Part shown: piece after piece, positions 26,089 to 34,661 of the stretch
How positions within the stretch are numbered: position 1 is the stretch's first letter
Layout: each line of letters starts with the position of its first letter
Program-made: the position numbers and the translations under genes
From: Curtobacterium sp. S6
Lineage (GTDB): Bacteria; Actinomycetota; Actinomycetes; Actinomycetales; Micrococcaceae
Assembly (NCBI RefSeq): GCF_000710345.2
Contig: NZ_JHEL01000015.1
Location: 1,488,001-1,552,000, forward strand
Length of the DNA: 64,000 nt
Direction: 5' to 3'
Notes under the pieces: generated by a model
What the model saw: the letters and a program-made list of their open reading frames with translations, nothing else
What the model was told of the DNA's origin: nothing
The model's database searches: none

Positions 26089-27294
26089 TTAGCGGTAGAG
26101 CCGCGACCCCTCGTCCACGCCTTCGAAGCGGAACGGTGCCTGGGTCTGCCGCTCGGTGCGGTAGTTGTCCGTCGGCTGGACGAGCGTTCCCGGATGCAGC
26201 ACGCGGTAGCGGTCGTAGCCGATCGGCTCGCGGGCGTCCAGGATCGCCTGGTGCTCCTCGGCCCGCAGGTGCTGGCGGTAGCCGGGCAGGATCACGCCGG
26301 TGAAGAATTCCGCGACCGCCCCCGAGCCGTACGAGAAGAACCCGACCCTCTGGCCCTCAAGGTCTTTCTGCGAGTCCAACAGCGCGAGGAATCCCAGGAA
26401 GATCGAGGCGGTGTAGCTATTGCCGAGTTGCTTGTTGTACCCGAAGGTCGGCTCCAGGGCCGCGGCGGCCTCGGGCTTCTCCAGGGGAACGCCGGCCTCC
26501 TTGGTCAGGCGCATGTGCGCCTTAACGGCCATCTTGGTGAAGGGCTGGTGGTAGCAGAACCAGTCGATCTCTCGGAAGTCCACGCCGCCGTGGGCGCGGT
26601 AATCGTGCCACGCTCCGACCAGGGCATCCATGTAGGCGCCGACGGAGAATTTGCCGTCCACCAGGGCGGTGTTCCGGAAATTCGGCCGCCAGAAGTCCTG
26701 CACGTCCGTGGTGTATACGCCCTGGGCCGGCTCGATGGCCAAAATATCCGGGGAGGCCTGCACGAGGAACGCCACCGCGGCGGCGCCCTGCGTCGGCTCG
26801 CCGGAGGTGTCCACGTCGTAGCGGGCGACGTCGGAGGTGATGACCAGGACCTTCTCCTCCGGGTTACGGGCGACAATGCCGAGCGCCATCTGCAGGGCGC
26901 CGATGCCGCCGTAGCAGGCCATCTTGGTCTCGATCGTGCGGATCTCGCGGGGAAGGTTCAGCAAGCCGTGCACGTACACGCCGGCCGACTTGGACTGGTC
27001 GATGCCCGATTCGGTCGCGAACAGCAACGTTCGAATACCGTCGGTGCCGTTGCGTTCGATGATGCGCTGCGCCGCGGCCGCGCCCATCGTCACGATGTCC
27101 TCATCCTCGGCCGGGATGCTCATGGTCTCCTGGCCGATGCCGACGTAGAACTTGTTGACATCGATCTCGTGCTTCTCGGCCAGGTTCTTCAGGTCGAAGG
27201 AGTAATGACCCGTCGCGAACGCAATGTCCTGAATACCCGTGGAGGGCGCGGCGTCGGGGCCGGCCGCCTGCTCATGATTCGTCTGAGTGCTCAA
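26089..27294 (-). CDS. mvaS: Hydroxymethylglutaryl-CoA synthase
   Basis: Condenses acetyl-CoA and acetoacetyl-CoA to HMG-CoA, first committed step of the mevalonate pathway; 401 residues. The catalytic Cys127 is in KMACYGG, the general base Glu95 in ATESGID, and the conserved His in CYHQPFTKMA. The start is TTG at 27294, directly after the mvaA stop, with AAAGGAA nearby. It is the last gene of the six-gene operon. The length fits bacterial HMG-CoA synthases. Confidence 0.95.
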   Translation of the reverse strand: MSTQTNHEQAAGPDAAPSTGIQDIAFATGHYSFDLKNLAEKHEIDVNKFYVGIGQETMSIPAEDEDIVTMGAAAAQRIIERNGTDGIRTLLFATESGIDQSKSAGVYVHGLLNLPREIRTIETKMACYGGIGALQMALGIVARNPEEKVLVITSDVARYDVDTSGEPTQGAAAVAFLVQASPDILAIEPAQGVYTTDVQDFWRPNFRNTALVDGKFSVGAYMDALVGAWHDYRAHGGVDFREIDWFCYHQPFTKMAVKAHMRLTKEAGVPLEKPEAAAALEPTFGYNKQLGNSYTASIFLGFLALLDSQKDLEGQRVGFFSYGSGAVAEFFTGVILPGYRQHLRAEEHQAILDAREPIGYDRYRVLHPGTLVQPTDNYRTERQTQAPFRFEGVDEGSRLYR

Positions 27295-28341
27295 CTATCG
27301 ATTCCTTTCGATCTTCACGTGAGCCTCCATGAGCTCACCCGGGTTGGTCTGTGCGGCCAACAGGGACAGTTCCCCGCAGAATACCGAGGCCGCACACAAA
27401 ACCGCTAGCCGTTGGGCGTTGAGGCCGGGTTCGCGGTCCTCGCGGCAACCCAGTCGCTGGAGGCCTTCCTCGACGACCTCGAGTCCGGCCCCCTTTCCAT
27501 TGCCCACGGTACCGACGATGAGGTTCGGCAGGTTGCACGAGAAGTACAGGTCGCCGTCGCGGACCTCGGCCGTGGTGATCCCCTGGGACCCCTCGACGAT
27601 ATTCGCCGCATCCTGGCCGGTGGCCAGGTAGAACGCGAGCAACATATTCGCGTAGTGGGCGTTGGCCACGCGCAGGCCCCCGGCGAGGTTGGTGCCCACC
27701 AGGTTCTTGCGCGTGTTGAGGTCGGCGATCTGCTCGGGAGTGGTCTTGAGGAAACGCACGACGGTCTCGCGCGGGATTAGCATCTCGGTGATCACGTTCT
27801 TGCCGCGCCCCAGGATGCCGTTGACCGCCGTCGGCTTCTTATCCGAGCAGAAATTCCCGGAGATCGAGCCGTACTTGAGCTCGGGATACTCCTGGAGGAT
27901 CCACGGCATGAGATTGTCCGCGGCCAGGGTGACCATGTTGTGGCCCGAAGCGTCGCCGGTCGTGAAGTCGAAGCGCACGAACAGGAGATTGCCCGCGTAC
28001 TGGAAGTGCAGGTCGATCAGCCGCGCAAAGCGCGACGCCCCCGCAACCACGGCCTGGAGGTCGTCCCGGCGCGCATTCAGCTCCTTCGCGACGCGATGCG
28101 CGGTCCCGGCGTCGGGCGCCTCGAAGTAAACCGAACGCGTCATCCTGTCGTCGACGAGGGTCGCGCGGATGCCGCCCTCCACGAGGCGGGAGATCTTGGA
28201 CCCCCGCTTGACGGACGGCCACAGCGGGGTCTCGTAGGTGGCCAGAGGCACCTCGATCTCTTCACCGTCGACCACGTTCCCCGAGACGCGGATCGGGCCG
28301 ATCCACTGGGTGGGGATGGGTGTCTGAAAAGGTTCGTGCAT
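27295..28341 (-). CDS. mvaA: Hydroxymethylglutaryl-CoA reductase
   Basis: Reduces HMG-CoA to mevalonate with NAD(P)H; 348 residues, catalytic domain only, without membrane anchor. Motifs include FDFTTGDASGHNM (coenzyme-binding), GNFCSDKKPTAVN with the catalytic Lys, and ATGQDAANIVEGSQ. The ATG at 28341 follows GGAGGA; another in-frame ATG at 28356 would place that site inside the gene. The form resembles the Streptomyces class I-like reductases found in actinobacterial mevalonate clusters. Confidence 0.95.
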   Translation of the reverse strand: MHEPFQTPIPTQWIGPIRVSGNVVDGEEIEVPLATYETPLWPSVKRGSKISRLVEGGIRATLVDDRMTRSVYFEAPDAGTAHRVAKELNARRDDLQAVVAGASRFARLIDLHFQYAGNLLFVRFDFTTGDASGHNMVTLAADNLMPWILQEYPELKYGSISGNFCSDKKPTAVNGILGRGKNVITEMLIPRETVVRFLKTTPEQIADLNTRKNLVGTNLAGGLRVANAHYANMLLAFYLATGQDAANIVEGSQGITTAEVRDGDLYFSCNLPNLIVGTVGNGKGAGLEVVEEGLQRLGCREDREPGLNAQRLAVLCAASVFCGELSLLAAQTNPGELMEAHVKIERNR

Positions 28342-28359
28342 TCTTCCTCCGGTCATGGT

Positions 28360-29475
28360 CTATTCCGCCGCCGATCGCGCGCGTCCACGGCGATTCGCGA
28401 GCCCGGCGAGGTCGGTCCCCCGCAGCTGCGCGGCGCGGGCGAGCTCGCCGCCGACCAGCACATCCGTGGTGGCCAGATCCGCGGTTCTCGCCGCCCCGAG
28501 CATCGCGTACATCTCGTGCAACCGATCCCTCCAGTCCGTGATCTGCTCGACCAGGCGGCGCGTCCCGTCGGCACCGGCCTCGAGGCCGGAGTCACCCAGG
28601 ACGGTGTGCAGAAAGGTTCCCGCCACGCCCACGGCCCGGGCGCCGAGGGCCAGGCCGCGGACGACGTCGTAGGGGTTGCGCACGCCGCCCGAGGCGAACA
28701 GCGCGGGTCGCGGCGTCGCGGCGGGCAAGGACGCGGCGTCGAGCAGGGACGCCGGGGCCGACTGGCCAAAGTCCGCGAGAAAGGCGTAATCCTTGCCCTC
28801 CCGGCGCTCGTTTTCGGCCCGGGCGAAGTTGGTGCCGCCGTTTCCGGCGGCGTCGGCGATCGTGACGCCCAGTTCGCCGAGCCGGACGATCGTTTCCCGC
28901 GAGAGTCCGAATCCGACCTCCTTGACGATGACCGGCACGGACACCGAGTCCACGAGCGTCGCGATGTTCTCGCACCACGCGCCGAACCCGCGCGATCCCT
29001 CGGGCATGACGGTCTCCTGGACCGCGTTGATGTGGATCTGCAGGGCGTCGGCCTCCAGGGCCTCGACGACGCGGCGGGCCGCCTCCGGCGTCGCATCGGC
29101 GCTCAGGTTACCCATCACAAAGCCGTGAGGATTCTTGTCCCGGAGCACCCGGAACGTCGGCAGCACGGATTCGTCCCGCAGGTAGATGCTCATCGAACCG
29201 GTCGCGATCGCGATGCCGGTCTCGGCGGCCGCCTCCGCGAGGGCGGCATTGACCCGGCCGGTGGTCTCGGTTCCACCGGTCATGCCGTTGATGTAGAACG
29301 GCAGGGGCCAGTCGATGCCCCCGGGCAGGGAGGTCGAGATATCCACGTCGGCCGCGTCGATGCCGGCCAGACCGTGGTGCAGGATGCGCACGTCGTCCCA
29401 GTCGGTGCGGGAGGGTTGCTCCCGCTGTTGGGCCGCGGCGTAGTTCAGGTGGTCGTCCTTGCGGCTACGGATCAT
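28360..29475 (-). CDS. fni: Type 2 isopentenyl-diphosphate delta-isomerase (FMN-dependent)
   Basis: Interconverts IPP and DMAPP with reduced FMN; 371 residues, cytosolic TIM barrel. Readable motifs: MIRSRKDDHLNYA, INGMTGGTETTG, GNLSADATPEAA, HINAVQETVMPEG, VKEVGFGLS and the flavin phosphate site ASGGVRNPYDVVRGLALGA. Its ATG overlaps the mvaK2 stop by ATGA, which excludes the longer frame that runs through mvaK2 in another reading. DMAPP is essential after the mevalonate route, which makes only IPP. Confidence 0.95.
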   Translation of the reverse strand: MIRSRKDDHLNYAAAQQREQPSRTDWDDVRILHHGLAGIDAADVDISTSLPGGIDWPLPFYINGMTGGTETTGRVNAALAEAAAETGIAIATGSMSIYLRDESVLPTFRVLRDKNPHGFVMGNLSADATPEAARRVVEALEADALQIHINAVQETVMPEGSRGFGAWCENIATLVDSVSVPVIVKEVGFGLSRETIVRLGELGVTIADAAGNGGTNFARAENERREGKDYAFLADFGQSAPASLLDAASLPAATPRPALFASGGVRNPYDVVRGLALGARAVGVAGTFLHTVLGDSGLEAGADGTRRLVEQITDWRDRLHEMYAMLGAARTADLATTDVLVGGELARAAQLRGTDLAGLANRRGRARSAAE

Positions 29476-30602
29476 GCTGCGTCCCTTGGATCGGTGGGCG
29501 TGAAAGTTTCGTGGCGAATGCTGTGTCCCCGGTCGGAGACGTGGAGGTCGAGGGGGCGGATATTCGCGCTCACCCACGCGCGATCCAGGCTGGCGTGGGG
29601 CGCGCCCGAGGGCCCAAGTGCCATCCCGCAGTCCCCGCCGCCGGAGCCGGAGGACTTGGCCCACCAACCGGTCGACAGCGCCGCCTCGACCAGCGCGGTC
29701 AGCTCGGGGGTTTCGATCACGGTCCCGCGTTGTTCGGCCAATTCTCCCAGAATCGCCCTCGCTTCGGCCACGATGGTGCCGATCTCCGCGACGTTTCCGC
29801 TGATCAGGGCCTTCTGGAAGGCTTCGACGCGCGAATCGCTCCGGGCCAGGAGCTCGGCCGGAATCGGCGCCTTCTTCCGCATCTGCCCCACGAGTTCGGG
29901 GGTGTCCGCTGGGTCGCCGGTCCATCCGACGCGAACGTCCACGGGAGCCACGCCCACCTGGCCCTCCGGCCCGTCGAGGCGCTCCAGGTGCAACCCGGGC
30001 CACGGGGCCGCGAGGAGGTCTTCGACGCGGTTCTCACGGGAGGCCTCGGCGAGCCACTCGCGATCCGGCGAGGCGTAGGAGACCCACCCGCCGAGCGAGC
30101 TCGCCGCGATGTCCCCGCCGGAGGTCGTGCGGGTGACCTGGACGGTCGCGATCATCGCGAGGCGATACAGCTGTTCCGGGGTCAGGTCCATCCGGTACAC
30201 GCTCCCGATCGCGCCCACCGCGGCCGTGGTCACGGCCCCGGAGGAGCCCAGGCCGAATTTGGCGCCGGTTTCGGCGTCGTCGAGATGACTACTGACGTGA
30301 AGTTCGTAGTGTTGCGGGTCCAGGCCGCGTTCGCGCCGCAACGCCTCGACGGTGCGCAGCGCGGAAATGAGGTAACGGTAGAAGCCGGCGACGTCCTCGT
30401 CGATCTCCAGGACATCGCCCTGGTGCCGCCACACGAGGGAAGATGTGCTCGCGGTCGACCGGAGGGCGCCCTCCCGCGGCGCGGGCCGCGCCTCGACCCG
30501 GACGTAGCGGTCCACGGCGATCAGGATCGCGCGGTGACCCGGTTCGACCACCGCGTACTCGCCCAGGACGTACAGCTTGCCCGGCGCCTCGGAGACGATC
30601 AT
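29472..30602 (-). CDS. mvaK2: Phosphomevalonate kinase
   Basis: GHMP kinase of 376 residues that phosphorylates 5-phosphomevalonate. Motifs: SEAPGKLYVLGEYAVVEPGH at the N terminus, the ATP loop FGLGSSGAVTTAAVG near residue 118, and KSSGSGGGDCGMAL at the C terminus. ATGA overlaps on both sides link it to mvaD and fni. Confidence 0.94.
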   Translation of the reverse strand: MIVSEAPGKLYVLGEYAVVEPGHRAILIAVDRYVRVEARPAPREGALRSTASTSSLVWRHQGDVLEIDEDVAGFYRYLISALRTVEALRRERGLDPQHYELHVSSHLDDAETGAKFGLGSSGAVTTAAVGAIGSVYRMDLTPEQLYRLAMIATVQVTRTTSGGDIAASSLGGWVSYASPDREWLAEASRENRVEDLLAAPWPGLHLERLDGPEGQVGVAPVDVRVGWTGDPADTPELVGQMRKKAPIPAELLARSDSRVEAFQKALISGNVAEIGTIVAEARAILGELAEQRGTVIETPELTALVEAALSTGWWAKSSGSGGGDCGMALGPSGAPHASLDRAWVSANIRPLDLHVSDRGHSIRHETFTPTDPRDAA

Positions 30603-31591
30603 GCATCCTCCGTGAGATACGCGCCGGGGCCCGAACGCGCCGCGATGAGCTCAAGCTCCGGGAAGCGCACGGCGAAGGCCGCCCGGGTTTGTTCCAGATC
30701 CGCCTCTCGGCAGAGCACCGCGACGTTGGGACCGGCGTCCGCGGTCGCGTAGACCTCCAGCCCTTCCCCGCGCAGCTGCCCCGCGGCGTCGAACAGGGCC
30801 ACGGAGGTCGGGGAGAGATAACGGATCACCGGGCGATTGCCGTTGATCGCCGCGTGCATCCGCAAGGCATTGGACTCGGTCAGCTCGCCCACGCGCGTGT
30901 AATCCTCGGCGGCAAGAGCGGACTGCATGTCCTCGAGGTCCTTCGTCGTGCTAGACACCCAGCCGTCGAAGAACGGGGACGTCTCGGCCGTCTGTTTCAT
31001 CGCGATCCGCGAGGAGACCGACTTCTGCGCCGCGGAGACCACCGCGATGACCATGGCCAGCCGCGGCCCGGGGACCTTCTCCGCGAAGGACGTGGCATCG
31101 GCTTCCTCGTCGTGCCCGACCCCCGGATGCCACACCGCGAGGTCCTCGATGATCGAACGGCACGCGGACCCAGACCCTCGGCGAGCCAGCCGGGACAGCG
31201 AAGCGGTGTCCGTGGGCAGGCCATAGGCGGCGCTGGCCGCCGTCGCGAGGGCCGCGAAGCCCGAGGCGCTGGATGCCAGCCCCGCGCCCGTCGGAACCGA
31301 GTTCTGCGATACGACGCGCGCGTGCGTGCGCTGACCCGCGCGTTCCCGCACCAGATCCAGGAACGCGCGGACGCGCTCCAGGGCGCCGCCCTCGACCTCG
31401 GCGTCGTTGAGCGAAAAGGAGTCCTGCGACAAGCTCGGGTCCAACCGAACGCTGGTGCGGGTCGGGAAGACATCCAAGGTCAGGGACAAGCTACCGGTGT
31501 ACGGGAGGACCCGCTCGGAATCGCGCTTTCCCCAGTACTTGATCAGGGCAAGGTTGGGGTGCGCCACGGCGGTCGCACGGGACGAGATCAC
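30599..31591 (-). CDS. mvaD: Diphosphomevalonate decarboxylase
   Basis: Converts mevalonate diphosphate to IPP with ATP and loss of CO2; 330 residues. Motifs: AHPNLALIKYWGKRDSERVLPYTGSLS at the N terminus, VPTGAGLASSASGFAAL (ATP loop), and SCR-like GSACRSI. The Asp in YATADAGPN is the conserved catalytic site region. Overlaps of four bases join it to mvaK1 and mvaK2. Confidence 0.95.
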   Translation of the reverse strand: MISSRATAVAHPNLALIKYWGKRDSERVLPYTGSLSLTLDVFPTRTSVRLDPSLSQDSFSLNDAEVEGGALERVRAFLDLVRERAGQRTHARVVSQNSVPTGAGLASSASGFAALATAASAAYGLPTDTASLSRLARRGSGSACRSIIEDLAVWHPGVGHDEEADATSFAEKVPGPRLAMVIAVVSAAQKSVSSRIAMKQTAETSPFFDGWVSSTTKDLEDMQSALAAEDYTRVGELTESNALRMHAAINGNRPVIRYLSPTSVALFDAAGQLRGEGLEVYATADAGPNVAVLCREADLEQTRAAFAVRFPELELIAARSGPGAYLTEDA

Positions 31592-32559
31592 TGCTCAAAC
31601 TCCTCGGGGTTCAGGATCCAGGTTTGGAGTGCGCCGGACCGCTCCAGGTCCCGCGCCAAGTCCTGACCGTGCTGGGCATCGCGGGCGAGCGCGATGATGC
31701 ACCCGCCGCGCCCACCGCCGGTCAATTTGGCCCCCAGCGCCCCGGCCTCGCGGGCACACCGAACGAGCTGATCCAGGTGCGGGCTCGACACGGACAGCGC
31801 CCGCAGGGCCTCGTGAACCTCGTTCATGCGCCGGCCCAGGGCCGCGCGTTCGTCCTTGAGAAGGTTCTCCCGTGCGGCAACCGTGTGGTCGCGGATGGTC
31901 GTGAAGTAGCGAGCGACGTCTTCGGGATTGGTGCGCATCATGGCGGTCACCGCCCCGACCGCCGAGTGGGTGTCCCCCGGTTGACCGGAGTCGGCGACCA
32001 CGATCGGGGCCCCGAGATTGACCTCGATGTCCTCGGCCTGACCGTCCTGGAACCAGATCGGAGAACGGCTCAGCACGGTGTAGGCGTCGAGCCCGGAAGG
32101 ATTGCCGTGGGCCACGCGCTCACCGGTCTGGACGAGGCTGTGGCGGACGGCGCGAGAGAGGTCATCGCCGGTCAGATCCGCGATCGCGTTGACGATGCTC
32201 GCGGCCCCGGCCGCGCTGGACCCCAGTCCGCGTTCCAACGGAAAGTCGCCGATGCAGGTCACGTGGAGTCCGCGGGGTTCGCGCCCGATGAGATCGAGGG
32301 TCGCGATGATGGTGGCCCGCAACGGGGCGAGCATCGGGGGCGCGCTCGCGAGGGGGCCGTCGTAGATGTCCACGGTGAGCCACAGCGGGCCGGGCGACGG
32401 CGTGGCCGTGGCGGTCAGGCCCACCTGTGGGAGGGGGAAGGCGATGGCCGGGTGGCCGTGCACCACCGCGTGCTCACCGAAGAGAATGACCTTTCCCCAA
32501 GCAACCGACTGGCCAACAGCCGAGGCCTGTAAGGATTCATCCTCTTTCAACTTGTGCAA
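31588..32559 (-). CDS. mvaK1: Mevalonate kinase
   Basis: GHMP kinase of 323 residues, first gene of the operon. Motifs: WGKVILFGEHAVVHGHPAIAFPL, ATP loop PLERGLGSSAAGAASIVNA, and GAKLTGGGRGGCIIALA. The start appears to be TTG at 32559 with CGGAG about ten bases before it; no ATG occurs before the first motif. A promoter is proposed at 32581-32608. Order mvaK1-mvaD-mvaK2-fni-mvaA-mvaS equals that of the Streptomyces CL190 cluster. Confidence 0.94.
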   Translation of the reverse strand: MHKLKEDESLQASAVGQSVAWGKVILFGEHAVVHGHPAIAFPLPQVGLTATATPSPGPLWLTVDIYDGPLASAPPMLAPLRATIIATLDLIGREPRGLHVTCIGDFPLERGLGSSAAGAASIVNAIADLTGDDLSRAVRHSLVQTGERVAHGNPSGLDAYTVLSRSPIWFQDGQAEDIEVNLGAPIVVADSGQPGDTHSAVGAVTAMMRTNPEDVARYFTTIRDHTVAARENLLKDERAALGRRMNEVHEALRALSVSSPHLDQLVRCAREAGALGAKLTGGGRGGCIIALARDAQHGQDLARDLERSGALQTWILNPEEFEQ

Positions 32560-32580
32560 AATTCAGAACTCCGATGGACA

Positions 32581-32608
32581 GGAATAGATACTTTCCGAGA
32601 CGGATCAA
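32581..32608 (-). promoter_or_regulatory. Possible promoter of the mevalonate operon
   Basis: On the minus strand TTGATC (32608-32603) and TATTCC (32586-32581) are 16 bp apart, about 22 bp before the mvaK1 start. Confidence 0.4.
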
Positions 32609-32631
32609 GCATATTCCGTGTTCACCAGGAG

Positions 32632-32886
32632 TCACATTTCCGTGAACTCCCCGAACGCCCGGGGCGGGTATCCGTGAGGGTCGGTGAGCAACGGAGCCGC
32701 CTCGGCTGGTCCCCACCGCGCCGGAACGGATCCCTCATCGAACAACCGTCCTCGCGCGGCATAGACCAGAATATCGGAGATCGTCCTCCACCAGGATAAA
32801 TTCGGCCCATCCCGTGCACTGGTCCACACCGGCGCGTGGTCGTTCTCATATTCGTGACGGCGTTTTCGGCCCTCGAAAAACCGCAC
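32632..32886 (-). CDS. Small hypothetical protein
   Basis: An 84-residue frame from GTG 32886, beginning 10 bp after the stop of the phosphonate-type permease gene and ending before the mevalonate promoter. It is charged at the N terminus (MRFFEGRKRRHEYEN), has four Trp, and reads like a soluble small protein (LSWWRTISDILVYAARGRLFDEG). No good ribosome-binding site is close to the GTG. I do not recognise a family. It may be a genuine last gene of the importer operon, or chance. Confidence 0.35.
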   Translation of the reverse strand: MRFFEGRKRRHEYENDHAPVWTSARDGPNLSWWRTISDILVYAARGRLFDEGSVPARWGPAEAAPLLTDPHGYPPRAFGEFTEM

Positions 32887-32896
32887 GACGACCGCG

Positions 32897-33715
32897 TTAC
32901 CGGGGCCTCCGGGCCGAGGCCCGCCCCGACGTGCCCCACCGGATCCGGCCGATGAGCCCCAAAATTAGGACGGTCACGAGCACCAGCAGGGCCGTCATCG
33001 CCGACCCCAGGAAAAGATCCCCGCGGTCGATCGCGGTGAAGATGCTCACCGGAATGGTCCGCCACGACGCCGGGTAGACCATCACGGTGGCCCCGAGCTC
33101 ACCCATGCACAGCGCGACGGATAGACCGGCCGCGGCCCCGATCGCGGGCATCAGGCGCGGGAGGGTGATCGCCCACAGGATCCGCGCCGGCGACGCACCG
33201 AGGGCCGAAGCGACCAAACGTTGCTGCGGATCCAAGCCGGCCATCGCCCCTTTCACGGTGGAAAAGGTGAAGGAGAGGACCATAAGGCACTGCACGATCA
33301 CGACGATCGCGGCGGTACCGTTGAGCGCCAGCGGGGGCCGAGAGAACGCGATCAGCGTCCCCAACCCGATGACGACCGAGGGCAGCGCCGCCGGAAGGTG
33401 AAACAGCACGGACAGCGGCTTGGCCCACCACGCGGGAGCGGCGTCGGCGGCCAGGGCTCCCCAGGTGCCGAGCACCACCGCGGACAGCGACGCGATGATC
33501 GCCGTCTGGATGGAGACCCAGAAGCTGGCCAACGAGTCGCCGCTCAGGGCCTCCCCCAGGTGGCTCAGCGTCACCCCCGAGGGCATGACGTCGGTCCACT
33601 CGCCGGCGAGCGCGAGGACCAGGGTCATCACCAGCGGCGAGACGAGCAGCGCGAGCACCACCGCGGCAAAGAGGATCCAGAGGACCCACCGGGTCAGCGA
33701 ATTTCTGATCAACAT
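32897..33715 (-). CDS. ABC transporter permease, 2-aminoethylphosphonate type (PhnV-like)
   Basis: Inner-membrane subunit of 272 residues with about six hydrophobic helices and the EAA-like cytoplasmic loop RLVASALGASPARILWAITLPRLMPAIGAA. It is the second permease of the importer encoded upstream. AGGGGAAC precedes the ATG. Order in the operon (transcribed right to left): FAD oxidoreductase, binding protein, ATPase, permease 1, permease 2. The substrate assignment follows from the phosphonatase-like neighbours. Confidence 0.82.
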   Translation of the reverse strand: MLIRNSLTRWVLWILFAAVVLALLVSPLVMTLVLALAGEWTDVMPSGVTLSHLGEALSGDSLASFWVSIQTAIIASLSAVVLGTWGALAADAAPAWWAKPLSVLFHLPAALPSVVIGLGTLIAFSRPPLALNGTAAIVVIVQCLMVLSFTFSTVKGAMAGLDPQQRLVASALGASPARILWAITLPRLMPAIGAAAGLSVALCMGELGATVMVYPASWRTIPVSIFTAIDRGDLFLGSAMTALLVLVTVLILGLIGRIRWGTSGRASARRPR

Positions 33716-33761
33716 TGTCGGTTCCCCTGTCGGTGGCGGTCGGACGGGCGGTCGGGGTAGG

Positions 33762-34661
33762 TCATGGGGTCTTCCTCCGCAGCAGAAGCAACGCGTAGAC
33801 GCCGTAGATCAGCATCGAGATCACGGCCTGAATGCAGGCGATCGCGGCGGCACCGGGAAGGTCGAAGCTCACGATCGAGCGGGTGTAGACGAGCAACGGA
33901 AGCGTCGTGACCCCCTGGGCGCCGGTGAAGAGGATGATGCCGAATTCGTTGAGGGTCAGCATGAACACCAGGATCGTGGCGGCGCCGAGCACCGGCAACG
34001 CGGCGGGCAGGACGATCCTCCGCAGGATCGTCAGCGGGTGCGCCCCGAGGGAGGACGCGACGTCGATCTGGGTCTTCGGGAAATCCTTGAGCATCGCGAG
34101 AACCGGTCGCACCACGAACGGCGTGAAGAAGGCGACCTCGGCCAGCACGACGCCGTGGATGCTGTTCATGATCTGGATCGGCCCTTCCTCCGCCCCGGTC
34201 CCCTTGGCCAGCGCGGTGTTGACGAGACCCACGGGCCCGAAGAGCGTGCCGAAGGCCAGCGGTATCAGGAAAGACGGGAAGCTGACCACGGTTTCGATCA
34301 GGCGTGTGACGAGCCCGGCCCCGGGGAACGGGACCAGCGCGAGGATCACGGCGATGAAAGATCCCAGGACCATGCATCCCAGAGTCGCCATGATGGCCAC
34401 GCGAAGCGTCGTCCACAACGCGCTGAGCACCTCGGGGTCGGACAGGGCCAATCCCCAGGCCTCTCCCGTGTGCGCGCCGTCCGCGTTCTCCAGGGAGGTC
34501 ATGACGATCTGGCTCAGCGGGTAGACCAGCAGGAGCAGAAGCACCAGCATGGGCGCGGCCTTGAGGAGTATCGGCCACCAGGCCCGAGGGCGTTCCAGAC
34601 GCGTCTGCGACCGGGGCGTGGTCTCGGCGGGGCGGCCGGGTGCGGTCTCGACGGCGGTCAC
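33762..34661 (-). CDS. ABC transporter permease, 2-aminoethylphosphonate type (PhnU-like)
   Basis: Membrane subunit of 299 residues. After a hydrophilic N terminus of about 30 residues come six hydrophobic segments and the loop VASSLGAHPLTILRRIVLPAALPVLGAA, which contacts the ATPase. Its ATG overlaps the ATPase stop by ATGA. It pairs with the permease downstream to form the membrane channel. Confidence 0.84.
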   Translation of the reverse strand: MTAVETAPGRPAETTPRSQTRLERPRAWWPILLKAAPMLVLLLLLVYPLSQIVMTSLENADGAHTGEAWGLALSDPEVLSALWTTLRVAIMATLGCMVLGSFIAVILALVPFPGAGLVTRLIETVVSFPSFLIPLAFGTLFGPVGLVNTALAKGTGAEEGPIQIMNSIHGVVLAEVAFFTPFVVRPVLAMLKDFPKTQIDVASSLGAHPLTILRRIVLPAALPVLGAATILVFMLTLNEFGIILFTGAQGVTTLPLLVYTRSIVSFDLPGAAAIACIQAVISMLIYGVYALLLLRRKTP

